Assembly (NCBI GenBank): GCA_021741145.1
Contig: JAIOYK010000039.1
Coordinates: forward strand, 1 to 49,169
Reading direction: 5' to 3'
Source of the DNA: Rhodospirillum sp.
GTDB lineage: Bacteria > Pseudomonadota > Alphaproteobacteria > Rhodospirillales > Rhodospirillaceae
Length of the DNA stretch: 49,169 nt
Part shown: positions 15,846 to 24,713 of the stretch, piece after piece
How positions within the stretch are numbered: position 1 is the first letter of the stretch
How the letters are laid out: every line of letters begins with the position of its first letter
Made by a program: the position numbers and the translations under genes
The notes under the pieces: model-generated
What the model saw: the letters and a program-made list of their open reading frames with translations, nothing else
Told to the model about the DNA's origin: nothing
Databases searched by the model: none

Positions 15846-18436
15846 GCGGCCTCGTCGAAGGACAGGGTCTGGCCATTGACCACCAATCCCCCTTCGCCCG
15901 AGGAAATCCGGACGGTGTCGCCATCCACGATCTTGCCCTCCAGAACCATCATGGCCAGGGGGTTTTCCAAGGCCCTTTGGATGACCCGCTTCAGGGGACG
16001 GGCGCCATAGACCGGGTCGTAGCCCCGCTCCGCCAGCCACACCCGGGCGCCGTCGTCCAGGTCCAGGTCCATCTTGCGGTCCTTCAGGCGGGCCGCCAGA
16101 CGGGCGATCTGGATATCGACGATCCCGGCCATGTTCTCGCGGAACAGGCGGTGGAACAGCAGGACCTCGTCCAGCCGGTTGAGGAACTCCGGCCGGAAGG
16201 CGGCGCGGACGTATTCCATGACCTCGCCGCGCACGGCGCCGGAATCCTCTCCCTCCGCCTGCCCGGCGAGGATATCGGCGCCCAGATTGGACGTCAGGAC
16301 GATCAGGGTATTGCGGAAGTCCACCGTTCGCCCCTGGCCGTCCGTCAGCCGCCCATCGTCGAGCACCTGAAGAAGGACATTGAAGACATCGGGATGGGCC
16401 TTCTCCACCTCGTCGAACAGGACGACCTGGTAGGGGCGGCGGCGCACGGCTTCGGTCAGCGAGCCGCCCTCGTCATAGCCCACGTAGCCCGGAGGAGCAC
16501 CGATCAGGCGGGACACGGCGTGCTTCTCCATGTACTCGGACATGTCGATGCGCAGCAGGGCCTGTTCGTCATCGAACAGGAAGCTCGCCAACGCCTTGGT
16601 CAACTCCGTCTTACCCACGCCCGTGGGACCGAGGAACAGGAACGACCCCATGGGCCGGTTGGGATCGCCAAGACCGGCGCGCGCCCGGCGCACGGCGTTG
16701 GAGACGGCGACCAGGGCCTCCTTCTGGCCAACGACCCGTTTGGCCAGGGCGTCCTCCATTTTCAGCAGCTTTTCCTTCTCGCCGGTCAGCATCTTGTCCA
16801 CGGGGATGCCGGTCCAGCGGGAGACAACGGACGCAATGGCCGCTTCGTCCACCACTTCGTTGACAAGGCGCCCCTGGGTTTCGGCGCTTTCCGCCTGCTC
16901 CAGGGCCTTCACCAGATCGGGGATGACGCCATATTCCAGCTCGCCCGCCTTGGCCCAATTGGTCTGCCGCTTGGCCATATCCAGTTCGTTCCGGGCCTGA
17001 TCAAGGCGTTCCTTGATCTTGGTCGCCCCTGCCAGCCCCTCCTTCTCCCGCCGCCATTTCTCGGACAGGGTTCCCGCCTTGAGCTCCAGGTCGGCCAATT
17101 CCTTTTCCAGATCGACCAAACGCGCCTGGGAGGCGGCGTCGGGCTCCTTACGCAGGGCGCCCCGCTCGATCTTGAGCTGGATTACCCGGCGGTCCAATTC
17201 GTCCAGTTCCTCGGGCTTGCTGTCCACCTGCATGCGTAGGCGCGAGGCCGCTTCGTCCATCAGGTCGATGGCCTTGTCGGGCAGGAAGCGGTCGGTGATA
17301 TAGCGGTTGGACAGGGTCGCCGCGGCCACCAGGGCGTTGTCGGCGATGCGCACGCCGTGGTGCAGCTCGTACTTCTCCTTGATCCCCCGCAGGATGGAGA
17401 TGGTATCGGCCACCGTGGGTTCGGAAACGAAGACCGACTGAAACCGCCGAGCCAAAGCGGCGTCCTTTTCCACATGCTTGCGGTATTCGTTGAGCGTGGT
17501 GGCGCCGACGCAATGCAGTTCGCCCCGGGCCAGGGCCGGCTTCAGCAGGTTGGACGCGTCCATGGCGCCCTCGGCGGCGCCCGCGCCCACCAGGGTGTGC
17601 ATTTCGTCGATGAACAGGATGATCTCGCCCGCGGCCGCGGAGACCTCGGTCAGAACGGCCTTCAGCCGCTCCTCGAATTCGCCGCGGAACTTGGCGCCCG
17701 CCACCATGGCGCCCAGGTCAAGGGCCATCAGCCGCTTGTCCTTCAGCCCCTCGGGCACGTCACCGTTGACGATGCGCAGGGCCAAGCCCTCGATAATGGC
17801 GGTCTTGCCCACGCCGGGCTCGCCGATCAGCACCGGGTTGTTCTTGGTGCGGCGGCTGAGCACCTGGACGGTGCGACGGATCTCCTCGTCCCGGCCGATC
17901 ACCGGATCGAGCTTGCCCTCCCGGGCCACGGCGGTCAGGTCGCGGGCGTATTTCTTGAGCGCGTCATACTGCCCCTCGGCCCCGGCGCTATCGGCGGTGC
18001 GGCCCTGGCGCAGGGCCTCCACGGCGCGGTTGAGCGCCTGGGGGGTCACCCCGGCGTCGGCCAGGATGCGCTTGCTCGGCCCATCGGCAAGGGCGAGAGC
18101 CACCAGCAGACGTTCGGCGGTGACGAAGCTGTCCCCGGACTTTTCGGCCATGGCGACGGATTGGTCGATCACCCGGGCGAGTTGCTGGGACAGATACATC
18201 TGGTTGGCGCCCTGGACCTTGGGGAGCTTATCCAGCTCCGCGGTCACGGCATCCAACGCGCGGACGGCGTCACCCCCCGCGGATTTGATGAGATTTGCGG
18301 CCAGCCCTTCCTTGTCGTCGAGCAAGGCCTTCAACAGGTGCTCGGGCGTTACCTGCTGGTGCGTTTCGCGCAAGGCGATGGTCTGCGCGGCCTGAAGGAA
18401 TCCCTTGGAGCGGTCCGTCAGTTTTTCAAAATCCAT
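15842..18436 (-). CDS. clpB: ATP-dependent chaperone ClpB
   Basis: 864 residues starting [18 protein letters not shown] at ATG 18436, preceded by GAGG/AGGA. It has the full ClpB layout: an N-terminal Clp_N repeat domain (about 1-150), first AAA+ domain with Walker [11 protein letters not shown] near residue 205, a long coiled-coil middle domain (about 410-525, rich in Glu/Lys/Arg), second AAA+ domain with [10 protein letters not shown] near residue 605, and a D2-small domain. The IGF/LGF loop needed for ClpP binding is not evident, as expected for ClpB. It works with DnaK to pull proteins out of aggregates in the cytoplasm. The overlapping downstream membrane-protein gene is co-expressed. I could not identify a clear heat-shock promoter upstream. 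Confidence 0.97.
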   Translation of the reverse strand: MDFEKLTDRSKGFLQAAQTIALRETHQQVTPEHLLKALLDDKEGLAANLIKSAGGDAVRALDAVTAELDKLPKVQGANQMYLSQQLARVIDQSVAMAEKSGDSFVTAERLLVALALADGPSKRILADAGVTPQALNRAVEALRQGRTADSAGAEGQYDALKKYARDLTAVAREGKLDPVIGRDEEIRRTVQVLSRRTKNNPVLIGEPGVGKTAIIEGLALRIVNGDVPEGLKDKRLMALDLGAMVAGAKFRGEFEERLKAVLTEVSAAAGEIILFIDEMHTLVGAGAAEGAMDASNLLKPALARGELHCVGATTLNEYRKHVEKDAALARRFQSVFVSEPTVADTISILRGIKEKYELHHGVRIADNALVAAATLSNRYITDRFLPDKAIDLMDEAASRLRMQVDSKPEELDELDRRVIQLKIERGALRKEPDAASQARLVDLEKELADLELKAGTLSEKWRREKEGLAGATKIKERLDQARNELDMAKRQTNWAKAGELEYGVIPDLVKALEQAESAETQGRLVNEVVDEAAIASVVSRWTGIPVDKMLTGEKEKLLKMEDALAKRVVGQKEALVAVSNAVRRARAGLGDPNRPMGSFLFLGPTGVGKTELTKALASFLFDDEQALLRIDMSEYMEKHAVSRLIGAPPGYVGYDEGGSLTEAVRRRPYQVVLFDEVEKAHPDVFNVLLQVLDDGRLTDGQGRTVDFRNTLIVLTSNLGADILAGQAEGEDSGAVRGEVMEYVRAAFRPEFLNRLDEVLLFHRLFRENMAGIVDIQIARLAARLKDRKMDLDLDDGARVWLAERGYDPVYGARPLKRVIQRALENPLAMMVLEGKIVDGDTVRISSGEGGLVVNGQTLSFDEAA

Positions 18437-18548
18437 GGTCCTAATCCTCACCCATTCTATGGACAGGGCGTTTGGAGCGGTTCACGGACAACAAATTGAG
18501 GCACCGGTCTTCCCGGCCCGTGACCCACCCGAACAGGAGGCCCTCCCA

Positions 18549-18605
18549 ATGAGCGACCCCCGTTGGCCCTTCCAGGCTTACGGTCTTTTCTTCATATGGG
18601 CCTGA
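18549..18605 (+). CDS. Possible 18-residue small ORF with perfect Shine-Dalgarno
   Basis: ATG 18549 is preceded, at 8 bases, by a perfect AGGAGG (18535-18540). It encodes MSDPRWPFQAYGLFFIWA and a TGA stop: 18 residues with two Trp, three Phe and one Tyr. It lies on the plus strand between clpB and the MocR gene, both on the minus strand. No known peptide matches in my memory. It could be a leader peptide, a small membrane peptide, or chance. Confidence 0.35.
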   Translation: MSDPRWPFQAYGLFFIWA

Positions 18606-18635
18606 TCCAAGCGCGGCGCAACGGGATTTTTAGGC

Positions 18636-20033
18636 CTATAGAATGAGGGTGGATCCCCCCCTCGGTCCACTCAAAATGTCTCGAAGACAGGCCAATCCCC
18701 GCCGCAATCGGTCCTCGTCGGCCTCATGCCCCAGGCAAATCCGGACGGCTTCCGGACAGGTCGCCGGATCCGCGGCGAAGGCCGAGCCCTCCGTGATCCA
18801 GACGCCGCGCCGTGCCGCTTCGGTTTTCAGGGAATCCGCCGTCCAACCGTCCGGCGCCGCCAGCCAGACATGGGGCGAATGGTCCCCCACCCCCCCATCG
18901 AATCCCCCCAGCACCTCCCGGGCGAGGACCCGGCGGCGGGCCGTGACGGCTCGACGGGCCTCGGTCATCCGGGCGGCGCTCCCCTCGCGGATCCACCGCG
19001 CCGCGATCTCGGCCATCAGCGGCGGCGGCATCCAGCAGGACAGGGTCACCGCCCCCCGGATGCGCTCGGCCAGGGCCGTGGGAGCCTTGACGATGCCCAC
19101 CCGCAGCCCCGGCGCCAGGCATTTGGACAGGCTCGTCAGGTATATCGTTCGCTCCGGTGCCAGGGTGGCCAAAGCGGGCGGACGGACCGGCGCGAGGGAA
19201 CCGAAGACATCATCCTCGATCACCAACAGGTCATGGCGACGGGCGACGGCCACCAACTCCGCCCGCCGGTCCATGCCCAGAGTCTGTCCGGTGGGCGTTT
19301 GAAAGGTCGGCGTCAGGTAAAGGGCGCGCACCGATGCCTCCCGGCAGAGCGCGTCCAGGGCCGCCGGAATCAGCCCATCCCCATCCATCGCGACCGCCCT
19401 GGTCCGCACCCCCATCCGCCGAGCCATCGCCCGCAGGGGGGCATAGGTCAGGGCCTCGGTCGCCAACAGGTCCCCGGGTTGTGTGACCGCCATCAAAGCC
19501 GCGAGAATCCCATGCTGGCCGCCGATGGTGATCACCACCTCGTCCCCCAGGGCCGCGATGCCCAGGCCCTCCAACCAAGTCACCAAAGCGGCCACCCGCC
19601 CCGGCTGGTCCGCCTCCGTCTGGTAGTCCAAAAGAGCCCGCAGATCCGCGCCCCGACTCAAGTCGGCCAGGGTTTGGGCCAGAGACACCGCGCCATCCCC
19701 GGGCGCGGGCAGATTGCGGGAGAGATCGATCGGCCCCTCCCCCGGGGGACGGCGCAAATCCATGGGACCCTCGTGGGGGGCCGGACCGGAAGGCTCCCGC
19801 ACATAGGTCCCCCGGCCCACCTCCCCACGCAGCAGCGCCCGGGCCACGCCCTCGGCGTAGGCCCGGCTGGTGGTGTTGGCCGAAACCCCCAAGGCATAGG
19901 CCAAGTCCCGGTGGGGGGGCAATCGCGTGCCCGGCGCCAGGGTCCCCGCGGCGATCTCCTCGGCCAGGGCATCCAGGATTTGCCGGTACTTGGGACCGCG
20001 CCGTCCCGCCAAGCTTGGGATCCATATTGCCAT
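18636..20033 (-). CDS. MocR-type regulator: GntR helix-turn-helix fused to PLP aminotransferase-like domain
   Basis: 465 residues from ATG 20033. The N-terminal winged helix (about 15-75) reads KYRQILDALAEEIAAGTLAP...LPPHRDLAYALGVSANTTSRAY, typical of GntR. The rest is a fold-type I aminotransferase domain with the PLP lysine in TSLSKCLAPGLRVG near residue 304. MocR proteins use PLP or an amino-acid-PLP adduct as effector rather than catalysing transamination. It is divergent from an EamA transporter gene 81 bases away, so it probably controls that exporter and itself, as is common for this pair. A palindrome GCATC-AATC-GATGC lies between them. The longer upstream frame overlaps the transporter gene and is rejected. 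Confidence 0.9.
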   Translation of the reverse strand: MAIWIPSLAGRRGPKYRQILDALAEEIAAGTLAPGTRLPPHRDLAYALGVSANTTSRAYAEGVARALLRGEVGRGTYVREPSGPAPHEGPMDLRRPPGEGPIDLSRNLPAPGDGAVSLAQTLADLSRGADLRALLDYQTEADQPGRVAALVTWLEGLGIAALGDEVVITIGGQHGILAALMAVTQPGDLLATEALTYAPLRAMARRMGVRTRAVAMDGDGLIPAALDALCREASVRALYLTPTFQTPTGQTLGMDRRAELVAVARRHDLLVIEDDVFGSLAPVRPPALATLAPERTIYLTSLSKCLAPGLRVGIVKAPTALAERIRGAVTLSCWMPPPLMAEIAARWIREGSAARMTEARRAVTARRRVLAREVLGGFDGGVGDHSPHVWLAAPDGWTADSLKTEAARRGVWITEGSAFAADPATCPEAVRICLGHEADEDRLRRGLACLRDILSGPRGGSTLIL

Positions 20034-20079
20034 CAGAGCAATCTTTCCATTGATACGGGAGATAAAGAAGGCAATTCTC

Positions 20080-20093
20080 GCATCAATCGATGC
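20080..20093. promoter_or_regulatory. Palindrome in the MocR/EamA divergent promoter region
   Basis: GCATC-AATC-GATGC lies 22 bases before the EamA ATG and 47 before the MocR ATG, in the only AT-rich stretch between the genes. Its position fits an operator for the MocR-type regulator. MocR sites are more often direct repeats, so the role is tentative. Confidence 0.4.
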
Positions 20094-20114
20094 AATTAAG
20101 CACGGATTTCCGCC

Positions 20115-21071
20115 ATGACCCACACAGAGTCCAGGCGGGGCATCGCCCTGGCCTTCATCTGCCTTTGCATCCTGGGGATCATGCCCATTCTGTCGAATGG
20201 GCGGCCGTCGGGGATCGACGCCTTGACCTTCGCCTTTTTTCTGTCCTGCTGGCAGGTGGTCTTCGCCCTGCCCCTGTTCCTTCATGAATTCAAGACCGGG
20301 AAAAGAGGGATCTTCGGCGCGTCATTCCCGCCCCGGGAGCGCACCCGGATCACCCTGGTGACCCTGATCACCGGCATCCTGTTTGGCCTATCCACCTACC
20401 TCTATGTCCTGGGCGTGGAAAAGGCCGGAGCGGTCAGCGGAGCCATCGCCATCCAGGCCTACCCCCTGTTCGCCATCCTGTGGGAAAGCCTCTTCCTGAA
20501 GCGCCGCAAAACCCCGTTGGAACTGCTGTTCACGGCGGGGTTGGTCATCGCCCTGGTCACCCTGGGAACGGGCGGAACCTTCCGGATCGAGGGACTTTCC
20601 CCCTGGTTCCTGGTAACCCTCGTGGTCCCATTCCTCTGGAGCATCGCCCATGTCATTATCCGCGAGGAACTGGGAAACACCCCCATCACACCGGTTCAGG
20701 TGACCTTTGTCCGGGTTGTCCTCTCCACCCTGTTCCTGGGCGGTCTCGCGGCGAGCCTGTCACCGGATGCCCTTTCGCGAACCCTGGGGGACCTGAACGG
20801 GCAAACCTCCGCCTTGGCCATGGGATTCGCCTATACCGTGGAGCTTATTGTCTGGTTCCATGCCATGCGCTTCATCTCCGTCTCCACCGCCAGTTCCATC
20901 ACCACCCCCTGGCCCGCCTTGACCATGATCCTTTCCGCGGTCTTCCTTGGCGAGGTGGTAACGGCCCAACAGATCGGCGTCTTTGTGGTGGTCGTGGTCT
21001 GTATTTACGGGCTGATCGCCGCCGGACACCGGGCGCCTCCCGTGGCATCGCCGAGACCCGAACAGGCATGA
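20115..21071 (+). CDS. EamA/DMT family transporter
   Basis: 318 residues with about ten hydrophobic segments and two EamA halves: the first from residue 8 (GIALAFICLCILGIMPILSN) and the second from about residue 155 (FLVTLVVPFLWSIAHVIIRE). This drug/metabolite transporter family exports amino acids, nucleosides or other small molecules across the inner membrane. The divergent MocR regulator suggests control by PLP or an amino-acid-derived signal. The gene ends inside the terminator hairpin of the convergent DUF4167 gene. Its substrate cannot be read from the sequence. Confidence 0.88.
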   Translation: MTHTESRRGIALAFICLCILGIMPILSNGRPSGIDALTFAFFLSCWQVVFALPLFLHEFKTGKRGIFGASFPPRERTRITLVTLITGILFGLSTYLYVLGVEKAGAVSGAIAIQAYPLFAILWESLFLKRRKTPLELLFTAGLVIALVTLGTGGTFRIEGLSPWFLVTLVVPFLWSIAHVIIREELGNTPITPVQVTFVRVVLSTLFLGGLAASLSPDALSRTLGDLNGQTSALAMGFAYTVELIVWFHAMRFISVSTASSITTPWPALTMILSAVFLGEVVTAQQIGVFVVVVVCIYGLIAAGHRAPPVASPRPEQA

Positions 21072-21105
21072 AAAAAGGCCGCGCCCCAAACCGGGGCACG
21101 GCCTT
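21071..21105 (-). terminator. Rho-independent terminator of the DUF4167 gene
   Basis: Arms at 21075-21087 and 21093-21105 pair with one A-C mismatch around an AAACC loop. Read on the minus strand the stem is followed by six T (the A-run at 21071-21076). It overlaps the stop codon of the convergent EamA gene, so it may also end that transcript. Confidence 0.85.
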
Positions 21106-21127
21106 GATATCTGGTCTCTCTCCAAGA

Positions 21128-22012
21128 TTAGGCGGAAACGCTCTCGTCCGCGGTATCGCTGGAGCCACCCTCTTCCTTCTCGGCGGCCTTGGCGGCCCGG
21201 GCCTCGGCCATTTCCGCGGCGGTGCGGCGGCGGCGGCGGGGCCGGACGGGCTTCTCCGTCGCATCGGCGGCTTCCATCGATGGCTGTTCCGATAGGCTCA
21301 CGGGCGCCTCGACGACGGCCTCGAGCTGGAAGGCGCGTTGCTCTTCGCCCTCGCCCGAGCTTTCGGTGGGGGAAGATGCCGCCTGGTCCTGACGGTCGTC
21401 CGGGCGGTCCGGGCGGTCTTGACGGTCCGATCGGTCCTGACGGCTCCGACGGCCACCCCGACCCCTAGGTTCCCGTTGCTCGCGGGGTTCCCGTTGCTCA
21501 CGAGGTTCCCGTTGCTCACGAGGTTCCCGCTGTTCGCGGGGTTCCCGTTGCTCACGGAAGTCGCGTTGCTCACGAGGCTCCCGTTGCTCACGGAAGTCAC
21601 GTTGCTCGCGGGGTTCCCGTTGCTCACGGGACTCCCGCTGCTCGCGGGGCTGTTCGCCGTTGGGATCGATGTACGAATCACCACCTTCGTCCTCGTCGCC
21701 GAAATCATCGTCGTCGAAGGAAGAAGAGCCTTGCTGCTGATCGTCGGGCTTAATGTACCGCCCCGTCAGGGCATTCAGAACACGTTGATAGTGATCGGCG
21801 TGCTGATGGCAGTTCTCCGCGAGCACCCGATCTCCCTGGGAAGACGCGTCGCGCGCCATCGCCAAGTATTTTTCCACCAATTGCTGGGCGTTTCCACGCA
21901 CCCGAATGCCCGGACCATTGCTGTCGAAAACCTGGTTCCGATTGGGCGGGCGCTTGCCATTGTTCATATTTCCGCGGCCGCGGGGACGACCTCTGTTGTT
22001 CGCGTTTTTCAT
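21128..22012 (-). CDS. DUF4167 domain protein with hexapeptide repeats
   Basis: 294 residues from ATG 22012 (MKNANNRGRPRGRGN). The N-terminal 110 residues are the DUF4167 domain: a basic RGRGN-type tail, then VRGNAQQLVEKYLAMARDASSQGDRVLAENCHQHADHYQR-type helices. It is followed by an acidic stretch and then ten copies of a six-residue charged repeat REQREP (variants REQRDF, REQRES), about residues 120-185, and a basic/acidic tail ending in RRRRRTAAEMAEARAAKAAEK. The repeat region should be disordered and strongly charged; RNA or ribosome association is plausible but unproven. In alphaproteobacteria this gene usually sits between prmC and clpB. Here prmC is 0.75 kb upstream, while a MocR/EamA pair separates it from clpB. 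Longer starts upstream have no support. Confidence 0.88.
   Translation of the reverse strand: MKNANNRGRPRGRGNMNNGKRPPNRNQVFDSNGPGIRVRGNAQQLVEKYLAMARDASSQGDRVLAENCHQHADHYQRVLNALTGRYIKPDDQQQGSSSFDDDDFGDEDEGGDSYIDPNGEQPREQRESREQREPREQRDFREQREPREQRDFREQREPREQREPREQREPREQREPREQREPRGRGGRRSRQDRSDRQDRPDRPDDRQDQAASSPTESSGEGEEQRAFQLEAVVEAPVSLSEQPSMEAADATEKPVRPRRRRRTAAEMAEARAAKAAEKEEGGSSDTADESVSA
21466..21650 (-). repeat. Degenerate 18-bp tandem repeats inside the DUF4167 gene
   Basis: About ten units of an 18-base repeat (typical plus-strand unit GTTCCCGTTGCTCACGAG) encode the REQREP hexapeptides. Neighbouring units differ at only a few positions, so copy number is probably unstable between strains. 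Confidence 0.9.
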
Positions 22013-22764
22013 GGTCCCGTCAAATCTCTTTGGTGACGATAGGATAAACCGTGGTTCGCGCCGTAATCGGAAGGGGATCACCCCTCTTCTTCCCGGATCG
22101 GCGACCGGATATATGGGAACTGGGTATCCACCACAACGGGCGGACCACCATTCCCGTCGCCATCGACGTGGCGCGCGCCGGATCTTCACCCACCTTGACC
22201 GCGGGCGAGACCCAAACCCATGCCGGAAGACCATCCGACAGGGACATTTCAAACGAACCCGGACACCGCCGCGCGGTCCCGTTTCGCCCCCCTCGCGGGA
22301 ACCGCGAAGGCACCGCTCCCCCTTGGGAGTGTTCCTTGAACCGCATCGTGTCTCCGGTCCAGCATCTTCATTCTGGTCCGGGGATCCGGTTGCCTTCTAA
22401 ACAGATCGTTCCCGGTGACTCAAGCAGCGCATCGGACGGCCTTCCGGGCCCCCACCCAATTCCGTCTTTCTGTCGCGAGTCCGGCGGCCCCTACCGATCC
22501 GGCATCTTTTTGGGAAACGGTCCAGCCGCTCCCATTTCATTCCCGATACCCCGTTTTTTCCGGCCTGTCACCCCCGACAGCCAAACCGCCCACTGCCTTC
22601 CAAAGGGGAAAACGTCTTCACGGCTTTTCCTGGGGATTCCGACGAGGACCCGCTCCCTCTTGGGGATGTGAGGTTTTCCTTCGCGTTCGTTAGGAAGCCT
22701 ATTCGCCCCTTGGGCTTTTTTCCAGACCTTTTTTCGCTAAAACCCCAATACCGTGCCGGGTTTT
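22013..22764. other. Long intergenic region between DUF4167 gene and prmC
   Basis: About 750 bases with no supported gene. The longest plus-strand frame (22051-22671) is Pro/Arg/Ser-rich without motifs. The right half is unusually rich in homopolymer runs such as CTTTTTT. I see no tRNA, no repeat shared with the rest of the window and no convincing terminator for prmC. Confidence 0.45.
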
Positions 22765-23652
22765 TCACGATCCCCCCTTCCGATGGAGGGAACAGCGCTC
22801 CAGATCCCCCAGGTCCCGCCGGGTTTCAAGACAGTCAAATCCCTTCGTCCCGAGAATCCGGGCGACATCGGCCGCCTGTCCTTGACCAAACTCCACGGCA
22901 AGCCTTCCTCCGGGCCGCAACAGCCGCGGAACCCCCCGGGCAAGGGCACGGTACGGATCCAGACCATCGCGTCCCCCGTCCAAGGCCCGTCGGGGATCGA
23001 AACCGATCACTTCCGGCTCCAACCCATCCAGATCCCCGATCGGAATGTAGGGCGGATTGGACACCACCAAGTCGAAGACACCGTCCAGACCATCGGTCCA
23101 ATTCCCCTCCAGAAAGGCGACCCGATCCTCCAGGCCCAGGGTCCGGGCATTGTCCCGGGCCACGGTGACGGCGCCCGGGGCGATATCCACCCCCACCCCC
23201 ATGGCCTCTGGCCGTTCCGTCAACAGAGCCAGCAAGATGCAGCCCGTCCCCGTCCCAAGGTCGAGGATCCGCACGGCCCCATCCCCCGGGGGCAGGGCAT
23301 CCAGCGCCAATTCCACCAGGATTTCCGTGTCGGGCCGGGGGTCGAGGGTCTCAGGCCCCAGAGCCAGGTCCAGGGTCCAGAAGCCCCGCCGCCCGAGGAT
23401 CCGGGACACGGGCTCCCGTCCCGCGCGACGGGCGGCCAAGCCCTCCAGCACGACCTGGTCTTCTCCGCTCAGGATCCGGTCCCCGGCGGTCAGCAGGGAT
23501 CCCGCCGACACCCCCAGACCATGGGCGGCGAGCAGCCGGGCATCGCGCCGGGGGTCTTCCACCCCGGCCGCCCGCAACCGCGCGGTTACGTCCGCCAGCC
23601 AGTCCCCAAAGCGGAGGGGTGACCCATCCCCATCCCCCACCACCGCCGTCAC
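22765..23652 (-). CDS. prmC: Peptide chain release factor N(5)-glutamine methyltransferase
   Basis: 295 residues. The SAM-binding motif DLGTGTG is at about 131-137 and the catalytic NPPY at 199-202, with an N-terminal helical PrmC domain. It methylates the GGQ glutamine of release factors 1 and 2. The start is GTG at 23652, overlapping the prfA stop codon as GTGA, so it is translationally coupled to its substrate gene. It is the last gene of the minus-strand hisS-hemA-prfA-prmC series. Confidence 0.95.
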   Translation of the reverse strand: MTAVVGDGDGSPLRFGDWLADVTARLRAAGVEDPRRDARLLAAHGLGVSAGSLLTAGDRILSGEDQVVLEGLAARRAGREPVSRILGRRGFWTLDLALGPETLDPRPDTEILVELALDALPPGDGAVRILDLGTGTGCILLALLTERPEAMGVGVDIAPGAVTVARDNARTLGLEDRVAFLEGNWTDGLDGVFDLVVSNPPYIPIGDLDGLEPEVIGFDPRRALDGGRDGLDPYRALARGVPRLLRPGGRLAVEFGQGQAADVARILGTKGFDCLETRRDLGDLERCSLHRKGGS

Positions 23653-24713
23653 CCCCCCAGATCCGCCAACCGCGCGGCCTGGTCCTCGGCGATCAGGGGA
23701 TCGATGACTTCGTTCAGCGCGGTCCCGGCCATGACTTCGGGCAAGCGGTGCAGGGTCAGGCCGATGCGGTGGTCGGTGACCCGTCCTTGGGGGAAATTGT
23801 AGGTGCGGATGCGTTCGGAGCGGTCACCGGATCCCACCTGACTCTTGCGCGCGGCGGCCCGCTCGTCGTCGGCGCTTTGGCGGGCCTGGTCGTAGAGCTT
23901 GGCCAACAGCATCTTCATCGCCTTGGCCTTGTTCTTATGCTGCGACTTTTCCTCCTGGCACTGAGTCACGACCCCGGTGGGCAGGTGCGTGATGCGCACC
24001 GCGCTGTCCGTGGTGTTCACATGCTGGCCACCCGCGCCTTGGGACCGGTAGGTGTCGATCCGCAGGTCCTTGTCATCGATGGTCACATCCACCTCCTCGG
24101 CCTCGGGCAGCACGGCCACGGTGGCCGCGGAGGTATGGATCCGCCCGCCCCCCTCGGTCACCGGCACCCGCTGGACCCTATGGACGCCGGATTCAAACTT
24201 CAGCTTGGCGAAGACCCCCTTGCCGGAGATGCTGGCGCTGGCTTCCTTGAGGCCGCCAATATCGGTTTCGTTGGCGTCCATCACTTCGAACCGCCAGCCG
24301 TGGTCCTGGGCGTAGCGCTCGTACATGCGCAGCAGCTCCGCGGCGAAGAGGGCCGCCTCGTCGCCACCGGTTCCGGCGCGAACTTCCAGGATCACTCCCC
24401 GATCGTCGGCCTCGTCCTTTGGCAACAGCAGGATTTTAACCTGATGTTCCAACGCGGGCACCAGCTCTTCCAAGCGGAAGACTTCCTCCCGGGCCAGTTC
24501 CTTCATGTCCGGGTCGTCAAGCAGGACCCGACTGTCCGCCAACTCGTTCTTCGCGCCATTGAGCGTCTCGATGGCCGCGACGATGGGGGACAGGTCCGAC
24601 AGTTCCTTGGACATGCGCACGAAGTCCTCGCCCCCCCCGGCGCTGGTGGACAACAGGGCCCGCAATTCATCGTGCCGGGCCACCACCCGGGAGAGGTTCT
24701 CTTCCAAACTCAT
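23649..24713 (-). CDS. prfA: Peptide chain release factor 1
   Basis: 354 residues, normal RF1 length. The catalytic GGQ is at 228-230 ([14 protein letters not shown]). The codon-recognition tripeptide is P-V-T (184-186, [16 protein letters not shown]), matching the RF1 P-x-T pattern rather than the SPF of RF2, so it reads UAA and UAG. The start ATG at 24713 overlaps the hemA stop as ATGA, and its own stop overlaps the prmC start. It is co-translated with the methyltransferase that modifies its GGQ. Confidence 0.97.
   Translation of the reverse strand: MSLEENLSRVVARHDELRALLSTSAGGGEDFVRMSKELSDLSPIVAAIETLNGAKNELADSRVLLDDPDMKELAREEVFRLEELVPALEHQVKILLLPKDEADDRGVILEVRAGTGGDEAALFAAELLRMYERYAQDHGWRFEVMDANETDIGGLKEASASISGKGVFAKLKFESGVHRVQRVPVTEGGGRIHTSAATVAVLPEAEEVDVTIDDKDLRIDTYRSQGAGGQHVNTTDSAVRITHLPTGVVTQCQEEKSQHKNKAKAMKMLLAKLYDQARQSADDERAAARKSQVGSGDRSERIRTYNFPQGRVTDHRIGLTLHRLPEVMAGTALNEVIDPLIAEDQAARLADLGG

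Noticed and set aside
15827-17239. 470-codon plus-strand frame inside clpB
   Set aside because: Antisense to the unmistakable ClpB sequence.
21466-21650. Possible CRISPR or intergenic repeat
   Set aside because: The 18-bp units are in frame and encode a hexapeptide repeat of the DUF4167 protein.
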